From the NCBI GenBank assembly GCA_948902155.1, contig CAQVQZ010000046.1, positions 1 through 12,411 of the forward strand: DNA of 12,411 nt, written 5' to 3'. Below are positions 7,718-12,411 of this stretch, in pieces. The notes under the pieces are model-generated. The model saw only the letters and a program-made list of their open reading frames with translations. It had not been told where the DNA came from and did no database searches. Position 1 is the first letter of the stretch. Each line of letters starts with the position of its first letter. The stretch comes from an uncultured Oscillibacter sp. Its GTDB lineage: Bacteria; Bacillota_A; Clostridia; Oscillospirales; Oscillospiraceae. The position numbers and the translations under genes were made by a program.

Positions 7718-7762
7718 GCGAAATCCCCGAAATCCTTGAAAATAAAGGAGTTGCAGAAAGCT

Positions 7763-8872
7763 ATGAAATTAGGCATCGTCGGGCTTCCGAATGTGGGGAA
7801 GTCCACCCTCTTCAACGCCATCACCAACGCCGGCGCGGAAAGCGCCAATTACCCGTTCTGCACCATTGACCCGAATGTGGGCATGGTGGCCGTTCCGGAT
7901 GAGCGCCTGGACAAGCTGGCGGAGGTATATCAGCCGGACAAGAAGACGCCGGCGGTTGTGGAGTTTGTGGATATTGCGGGTCTGGTCAAGGGGGCCAGCA
8001 AGGGCGCCGGCCTGGGCAACAAGTTTTTGGCCAACATCCGGGAGACCGACGCCATCATCCATGTGGTCCGCTGCTTTGACGACGAGAACATCATGCATGT
8101 GGTGGCGGACGCGGGGACCAGCGTTCCGGTGGACCCCCTGGGAGACATAGAGGCCATTGACCTGGAGCTCATCATGGCGGATCTGGAGATGGTGAACCGC
8201 CGGGTGGAGAAGGCCCAGAAGGCCGCCAAGGGCGACCGGAAGTTCCTCCATGAGGTGGAGGTTTTTCAGGCTCTGGCGAAGCATCTGGACGCCGGGAAGT
8301 CCGCCCGGACCTTCGCATGCTCCGCCGAGGACGGGCTGCTGGTGGCCACCTCCGACCTGTTGAGCCTCAAGCCTGTGATCTATGCCGCCAATACGGATGA
8401 GGACGGCTTTGCCCATCTGGAGGGCAACCGCTATTTCCAGCAGGTCCGCCAGGTGGCCGAGGCGGAGGGAGCCCAGGTGCTTCCCATCTGCGCCAAGCTG
8501 GAGCAGGACGTGGCGGAGCTGGAAGGGGAAGAGCGGCAGATGTTTTTGGAGGAACTGGGCGTGCAGGAGTCCGGCCTGGCCCGCCTGATCAAGTGCTCCT
8601 ATGCGCTGCTGGGGCTGATCTCCTTCCTGACCTACGGCAAGGACGAGTGCCGGGCCTGGACCGTCAAAAGGGGCACCAAGGCCCCGCAGGCCGCAGGGAA
8701 GATCCACACGGACCTTGAGCGGGGCTTCATCCGGGCGGAGGTGCTGGCGTATGAGGACATGGAGAGGTGCGGCAGCGTGGCCGCGGCGAAGGAGAAGGGC
8801 CTTCTCCGCATCGAGGGCAAGGAATACGTCGTGCAGGACGGCGACATGATTTACTTCCGGCACAATGAATAA
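7763..8872 (+). CDS. ychF: YchF (OLA1-type) ribosome-associated, redox-regulated ATPase
   Basis: The 369-residue protein has the usual YchF length. The P-loop GLPNVGKST is at residues 7-15 and the Walker B-like DIAGLVKGAS begins at Asp70. The nucleotide-specificity motif is NTDE (210-213) instead of NKxD, the family feature linked to preference for ATP over GTP. The middle region (about 130-200) fits the helical coiled-coil insertion, and the C-terminal part (about 283-366, LISFLTYGKDECRAWTVKRG onward) is a TGS domain. The family is a conserved Obg-related P-loop ATPase that associates with ribosomes and is implicated in stress responses. The ATG at 7763 follows AAAGGAG with a 12-nt spacer, and the protein then begins MKLGIVGLPN as in other members. 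It is preceded by a strong promoter and a long structured leader, and its stop overlaps a small gene by 8 nt. Confidence 0.97.
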   Translation: MKLGIVGLPNVGKSTLFNAITNAGAESANYPFCTIDPNVGMVAVPDERLDKLAEVYQPDKKTPAVVEFVDIAGLVKGASKGAGLGNKFLANIRETDAIIHVVRCFDDENIMHVVADAGTSVPVDPLGDIEAIDLELIMADLEMVNRRVEKAQKAAKGDRKFLHEVEVFQALAKHLDAGKSARTFACSAEDGLLVATSDLLSLKPVIYAANTDEDGFAHLEGNRYFQQVRQVAEAEGAQVLPICAKLEQDVAELEGEERQMFLEELGVQESGLARLIKCSYALLGLISFLTYGKDECRAWTVKRGTKAPQAAGKIHTDLERGFIRAEVLAYEDMERCGSVAAAKEKGLLRIEGKEYVVQDGDMIYFRHNE

Positions 8873-9077
8873 GGAGGATGCGGCCCGCCTGGCGGCGTTT
8901 GAGCGGATGTATGCCGACCTCCTGGCGGAGCGGGGGAAGGTCCTGGCCGATATGGACCGTCTCCGGGCCGCCGGGAAGCAGAAGGGAGCCACGTATCAGC
9001 AGCTGCTGGCGCAGAAGCTGACGCTGCAGAACCTGATCGGCAGATTTGAAATCTATGGCATTAAGCCGGAAGCATAA
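8865..9077 (+). CDS. Small coiled-coil protein of unknown function, overlapping ychF
   Basis: The open frame encodes 70 residues and starts at an ATG that overlaps the ychF stop by 8 nt. It has no strong ribosome site of its own, so translational coupling to ychF is likely. The sequence is highly charged and helical, with heptad-like Leu/Ala spacing (AARLAAFERMYADLLAERGKVLADM) and then a short basic turn (GKQKGATY) and a second helix (QQLLAQKLTLQNLIGRFEIYG). It has no membrane segment or signal peptide. It ends 3 nt before a strong terminator, which supports it as the last gene of the ychF transcript. I do not recognise the family. A link to ribosomes through YchF is only guilt by association. 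Confidence 0.72.
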   Translation: MNKEDAARLAAFERMYADLLAERGKVLADMDRLRAAGKQKGATYQQLLAQKLTLQNLIGRFEIYGIKPEA

Positions 9078-9080
9078 GCA

Positions 9081-9108
9081 GGGGCGGACGCGGAGCGTCC
9101 GCCCCTTT
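9081..9108 (+). terminator. Intrinsic terminator after the ychF operon
   Basis: A perfect 11-bp GC-rich stem (GGGGCGGACGC with GCGTCCGCCCC) closes a three-base loop and is followed by TTT. The T-tract is short, but the stem is strong and begins 3 nt after the stop of the small protein gene. Confidence 0.75.
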
Positions 9109-9230
9109 GCCGCGCGGCGGAGCCCCCAAAACCTGCCCGCTCCGGGCTGTGCGGGCGGCGGTTCCCTCCGGAACCGGAAACGCGGAGGGGAGCCCTCCTC
9201 GTTCCGGCGGAGAAAAAAACCGGCTTGGGG

Positions 9231-9255
9231 GGAACATCCGGCCGTCCTCAAACGT
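9231..9255 (+). promoter_or_regulatory. Possible ECF-type autoregulated promoter of the sigma factor gene
   Basis: GGAAC (9231-9235) and CGT (9253-9255) are separated by 17 bp, matching the general ECF pattern of an AAC-containing -35 and a CGT-type -10. Transcription would begin near 9262, leaving a 40-nt leader. ECF genes often read their own promoters. Short motifs like these occur by chance, so this needs testing. Confidence 0.35.
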
Positions 9256-9256
9256 G

Positions 9257-9285
9257 TTGTAAGTGAAAGGCGCTTTTCACAACAA
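9257..9285. promoter_or_regulatory. Imperfect inverted repeat before the ECF sigma gene
   Basis: TTGT-AA-GTGAAA on the left mirrors TTTCAC-A-ACAA on the right around GGCGCT. The inner arms (9263-9268 and 9275-9280) match perfectly and the outer arms (9257-9260 and 9282-9285) match with a one-base offset. It ends just before the AAAGGAAAGGAGG ribosome site, so it could act as an operator or as an RNA hairpin controlling translation. Confidence 0.5.
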
Positions 9286-9302
9286 AGGAAAGGAGGCGTC
9301 GC

Positions 9303-9833
9303 ATGACCGAACAGGAGCTGCGCAGCGCCATGGCCGCGCATGGAGACACCGTGTACCGGCTGGCCCTTTGCCGCCTGCAGAATGCTGCCGACGCGGAGGA
9401 CGTCTATCAGGAGGTGTTCCTCCGCCTGCTGGAACAGCGGACCGGGGGCTGGGACGGGGAGCATATGAAGGCATGGCTGATCCGCGCCACGGTGAACCGC
9501 TGCGCGGATTTGGGGCGGCTGCGGAAACGGCGGGGAACCCTGTCCCTGGAGGAGGTGCCGGACCTGGCCGCTCCGGGAGACGAACAGGCGGCGGAGCTGT
9601 GGGACGCGGTGTCCCGCCTGCCGGAAAAGCTGCGGACGGCGGTCCACCTCTTTTATGGCGAGGGCTATGAGAGCGGCGAGATCGGGGCTTTGCTAGGCGT
9701 TCCGGCGGCGACGGTGCGGAGCCGTCTCCGCCGGGCCCGGGGGGAGCTGCGAGACTTATTAGGAGGTTTTGAGGATGGAAAATCGATACCGGAAGATGAT
9801 CGAAGGCGTCCATACGCCCGCCGGGCTGAATGA
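9303..9833 (+). CDS. ECF-family (sigma-70 group IV) RNA polymerase sigma factor
   Basis: The 176-residue protein begins at an ATG behind AGGAGG with a 6-nt spacer. Region 2 spans about residues 8-75 and includes DAEDVYQEVFLRLLEQ, the conserved core-binding and -10 recognition helix, and WLIRATVNRCAD. Region 4 spans about 103-158 with LPEKLRTAVHLFY and the helix-turn-helix EIGALLGVPAATVRSRLRRA that reads the -35 element. There is no region 1 or 3, as expected for group IV. The tail after GELRDLLGGFEDG is basic and low in order (KSIPEDDRRRPYARRAE) and is encoded in the 59-nt overlap with the next gene. It may be an extension produced by a lost earlier stop. The overlapping downstream gene is the likely anti-sigma factor, so the sigma is expected to be held at the membrane until an envelope signal arrives. 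Confidence 0.93.
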   Translation: MTEQELRSAMAAHGDTVYRLALCRLQNAADAEDVYQEVFLRLLEQRTGGWDGEHMKAWLIRATVNRCADLGRLRKRRGTLSLEEVPDLAAPGDEQAAELWDAVSRLPEKLRTAVHLFYGEGYESGEIGALLGVPAATVRSRLRRARGELRDLLGGFEDGKSIPEDDRRRPYARRAE

Positions 9834-10773
9834 CCGGGTGCTGTTTGAGGCCCGCCGCCGGGCGGCGGAAGCGGGAACGGCGCCCCATAGGGCAGGACGA
9901 AGCCGGGAACGCCTCCTGCCGGAGGGAATCTTTGCGGCCGCGGCTGCGCCGCGGAACCGGACACATCCCTTGCTGCGGACGGCGGTCTGCGCCGCCTGCG
10001 CCCTGGCGCTGGTGCTGGGGAGCTTTTCCCTCCGCCCCGCGCCCACCCGGACGCCCGGGGCGTCCGGCGCTCCCGGGGCCTCCGGCCCGGCGGACGCGGA
10101 GCAGGGGCCCCCGGCTCGGGTGCTGGTTCCCACCTTCGGACTGACGGCGTACGCCGCCATGACCGAGAACGCCTACGGCCCGGCGGAGGACGGCAGCATT
10201 GCCTTCGCCGTGGGAGAGGGCTGCACCACCATGGAATTCGGCGACTTCACCGGATGCCTGTTCCGGATCACGGGGGAGAACATCGCAGGGGTGTCCCTCT
10301 CCATTGACCGGGGGGGACTGTACCGCTATCAGTCCCGGGATAATTTGACGGAGGAGCAGAGAACGGAGTACCGCCAGGCCATGGCCGAGGGCCGTCTGGC
10401 GCCCGCGGCCATCAGCCAGCGGGACGACGGGTCCTGGTACATGCCGGAGATGACCGCCCTGGGCCGGAGCGTTCAGGAGGACTATGACCCCGAGGTGCAG
10501 TACGGCTTTTGGGTATCCCCCGAGGAGATGGCCGTAAACACCGGGCTGGGCATCACCACCGAGGCCCAGATGGACGCGGACCTCTTTGACGGCGGACGGC
10601 TGACGGTGGCGGTGACCTCTGCCGACGGTACGGAGAGGACACGGACCTACCGCCTTCACAGCGGCTCGCTAAAGGTGGAGTTTGGGGAGGACAACGCCAT
10701 CCTTGTTCTGCCGGAGCCGGCGGGACCGGAGGAGCCCTTTGTCTATGGCATTTATGCGGTTCCCGAGGAATAG
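9775..10773 (+). CDS. Single-pass membrane protein, probable anti-sigma factor
   Basis: The 332-residue protein starts at the ATG at 9775, behind AGGAGG (9761-9766) with 8 nt spacing, inside the end of the sigma gene. The N-terminal cytoplasmic part (1-65) opens MENRYRKMIEGVHTPAGLND, and the HTPAGL-type motif is common in Clostridial anti-sigma-like proteins. One membrane helix lies at about 66-84 (LLRTAVCAACALALVLGSF). A Pro/Gly/Ala linker follows (about 88-112), then a roughly 220-residue extracytoplasmic region. That region is rich in Asp, Glu and Gly and repeatedly alternates beta-like strands, with a Cys pair around GCTTMEFGDFTGC. I do not recognise the outer domain. Gene order, overlap and topology support a sensor that sequesters the sigma factor, but no zinc-binding anti-sigma signature (HxxxCxxC) is present. 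Confidence 0.8.
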   Translation: MENRYRKMIEGVHTPAGLNDRVLFEARRRAAEAGTAPHRAGRSRERLLPEGIFAAAAAPRNRTHPLLRTAVCAACALALVLGSFSLRPAPTRTPGASGAPGASGPADAEQGPPARVLVPTFGLTAYAAMTENAYGPAEDGSIAFAVGEGCTTMEFGDFTGCLFRITGENIAGVSLSIDRGGLYRYQSRDNLTEEQRTEYRQAMAEGRLAPAAISQRDDGSWYMPEMTALGRSVQEDYDPEVQYGFWVSPEEMAVNTGLGITTEAQMDADLFDGGRLTVAVTSADGTERTRTYRLHSGSLKVEFGEDNAILVLPEPAGPEEPFVYGIYAVPEE

Positions 10774-10838
10774 GGCCCGGCCGAAACGCAGGGGAGATGG
10801 CCCCGGCGGGAAGGCCGGAGGATTTTTCCGACCACTTG

Positions 10839-10878
10839 AAAAACGGCAAAACGCCCAACCGGGCGTTTTGCCGTTTTT
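10839..10878. terminator. Bidirectional intrinsic terminator between convergent operons
   Basis: AAAAACGGCAAAACGCCC (10839-10856) pairs perfectly with the sequence at 10861-10878 around the loop AACC. The 18-bp stem ends in TTTTT on both strands, so it can stop the anti-sigma transcript from the left and the symporter transcript from the right. Confidence 0.92.
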
Positions 10879-10963
10879 ACGGACCGCCGGACGGCCCGGG
10901 AATTCCATGGAAGGGGGAGGCGGCCCGGAAAGGCCGCGCAATGCTCCTCCGCCGGACCGGCGG

Positions 10964-12411
10964 TCAGCCGATTCCGAGGGGGGAGAAGACGATGTACATG
11001 ACCACAACCACGCCAATGCCGACCGCCGCCCAGACCTTGCCGGTCTTCCAGGGCGTCATGTCCATGACCTTGGCGTCGGGCATCTCCCAGGCCGTTTCAC
11101 GGGGGCAGACCTTGATGCACACGGCGTAGATTACGCACTCCAGAACGAACAGGGCGAAGACCACATAGAGGTAGTGGAAGCGGTCAAAGAAGGGGATCAC
11201 CTTGCTCAGGCCGTAGAGCACCATATGGATGGGGACCACGATCTTCGGCGCAACGGCGGGGGCCCGCTTCGTCAGCAGGCCGAAGAGCACCGCCGTCAGC
11301 AGGGGCATGGAGAAGAAGCCCCAGCACTCGTTGATGAAGTTCATGATACCCGTTCCGAAATACATGACAAAGGGGGAGATGGCGATGGCCACCACGCCCA
11401 CCACGGTGCCGAAAATCTGCCCGGTCTTCACCACCTTCGCGGCGTCCGCGTTCTTGCCCCAAATGGGCTGCCAGAGGTTCAGGCTGAAGATGGTGGAGGC
11501 GGAGTTCAGCACGGAGTTGAAGGAGGACAGGATGGCGCCGAACATCACCGCGGCGAAGAAACCCATCAGGGGCTTGGGCAGGACCTCCATGACCAGCAGG
11601 GGATACGCCTGGTCGGCGGCCAGGCCCACGGTGGCGTCCATCTGCCCCTCGGCCGCCAGGAGCTGGAAGGCCATGACCCCGGGGATGACGATGACGAACA
11701 CGTCCAGGCACTTGAAGAAGCCCGCCCAGATGGCGCCCTTCTGGCTCTCGGCCAGGTTCTTGCCGCCCAGGGAGCGCTGAATGATGGACTGGTTGGTGGC
11801 CCAATAGAACAGGTTGTTGACGAACATGCCGGTGAAGAGCAGGGGCCAGGGAATCTCGGGCGGCAGGGCGCTGGGAGCGGACCAGGCGTTCATTTTCTCC
11901 GGCGTGGCGGTGATGAAGTGCTGCACGCCCGCCATGAAGCCGCCGCCGTCCAGCTTGCCCAGGGCCACGAAGGCCAGGATGGGGATGGCGAAGCCCCCGA
12001 TGATCAATCCCACGCCATTGATCGTGTCGGAGTAGGCCACGGCCTTCAGTCCGCCGAAGACGGCGTAGCACATGCCCACCACGCCGGTGCCTACACAGAT
12101 GATGGTAATGGCCGTGAAGTAGTTGATTCCGAACATGCTCTCAATGTCAAAGATTTTCACCAGGGCCACCGCGCCGGAGTAGAGGATCGTGGGCAGCATG
12201 GTGACGACGTAGGCCACCAGGAACAGCAGGGAGAACAGGCGCATGGTGAAGGTATCGTAACGCATCTCAAAGAACTCCGGGATGGTGGCGATGCCGCCCC
12301 GGAGAAGCCTGGGCAGGAAGCTGAAGGCCAGCACCACCAGGGCGAAGGCCGAGGTTGCCTCCCAGGCCATGGTGCTCATGTTGCCCGCGAAGGACTGGCC
12401 GTTGGTGCCCA
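10964..12411 (-). CDS. Solute:sodium symporter (SSS, SLC5-like), N-terminus cut by window edge
   Basis: About 481 residues are visible and the open frame continues past the right edge, so the ATG at 12379 (MSTMAWE) is internal. The edge reads GTNGQSFAGNMSTMAWE and continues to FLPRLLRGGIATIPEFFEMR with RYDTFTMR. This matches the Na+/solute symporter region after the first helices, most like the YidK/SglT branch. At least eleven hydrophobic helices follow. NNLFYWATNQSIIQRSLGGK and SSFNSVLNSASTIFSLNLW are typical of transmembrane segments 6-8 in this family, and the C-terminal helix VGIGVVVVMYIVFSPLGIG ends the protein. It uses the sodium gradient to import a small solute such as a sugar. The exact substrate cannot be read. 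It faces the sigma/anti-sigma operon across a shared terminator and shows no functional tie to it. Confidence 0.92.
   Translation of the reverse strand, partial: GTNGQSFAGNMSTMAWEATSAFALVVLAFSFLPRLLRGGIATIPEFFEMRYDTFTMRLFSLLFLVAYVVTMLPTILYSGAVALVKIFDIESMFGINYFTAITIICVGTGVVGMCYAVFGGLKAVAYSDTINGVGLIIGGFAIPILAFVALGKLDGGGFMAGVQHFITATPEKMNAWSAPSALPPEIPWPLLFTGMFVNNLFYWATNQSIIQRSLGGKNLAESQKGAIWAGFFKCLDVFVIVIPGVMAFQLLAAEGQMDATVGLAADQAYPLLVMEVLPKPLMGFFAAVMFGAILSSFNSVLNSASTIFSLNLWQPIWGKNADAAKVVKTGQIFGTVVGVVAIAISPFVMYFGTGIMNFINECWGFFSMPLLTAVLFGLLTKRAPAVAPKIVVPIHMVLYGLSKVIPFFDRFHYLYVVFALFVLECVIYAVCIKVCPRETAWEMPDAKVMDMTPWKTGKVWAAVGIGVVVVMYIVFSPLGIG

Noticed and set aside
1..12411. Mobile element, prophage, defence system or CRISPR array
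   Set aside because: I saw no transposase, integrase, phage structural gene, spaced short repeats or terminal repeats.

Overview
The window comes from a GC-rich member of the Clostridia. Strong AGGAGG-type ribosome binding sites, GC-rich codon use, a YchF gene and an ECF sigma/anti-sigma pair suggest an Oscillospiraceae-like gut anaerobe, but this is an inference from style and gene content. I see no tRNA, rRNA, CRISPR array or insertion sequence.

Region 1 (1-2301, minus strand) reads right to left as one compact operon. It holds a DUF3100-like integral membrane protein, a small membrane partner of 148 residues, a TauE/SafE-family permease broken by a one-base frameshift in a C6 tract, and the start of an amidohydrolase that runs off the left edge. 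Three membrane proteins with one metal-dependent hydrolase suggest uptake or export linked to hydrolysis of a small, possibly nitrogenous, compound.

Region 2 (2302-7500) has a 357-bp divergent intergenic stretch. It carries an 18-bp near-perfect direct repeat, a clear sigma-A promoter (TTGACG, 17 bp, TATCAT) and a perfect 10-bp palindrome on the -10 element. Two consecutive hybrid histidine kinases follow. The first is soluble (GAF, two PAS-like regions, HisKA, HATPase, REC). The second is membrane-bound with a large extracytoplasmic sensor (HisKA, HATPase, REC). Neither has a visible HPt or DNA-binding output, so their phosphorelay partner lies elsewhere.

Region 3 (7501-9108) has a near-consensus extended -10 promoter and then a leader of about 210 nt that can fold into a nested, branched structure. 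Next come the housekeeping ATPase gene ychF, an overlapping 70-residue small protein, and an intrinsic terminator. The leader is the best candidate for something undescribed.

Region 4 (9109-10878) encodes an ECF sigma factor and, overlapping it by 59 nt, a single-pass membrane protein that is probably its anti-sigma factor. An ECF-like promoter and an inverted repeat lie upstream. A perfect 18-bp stem forms a bidirectional terminator facing Region 5 (10964-12411, minus strand), a solute:sodium symporter cut by the right edge.
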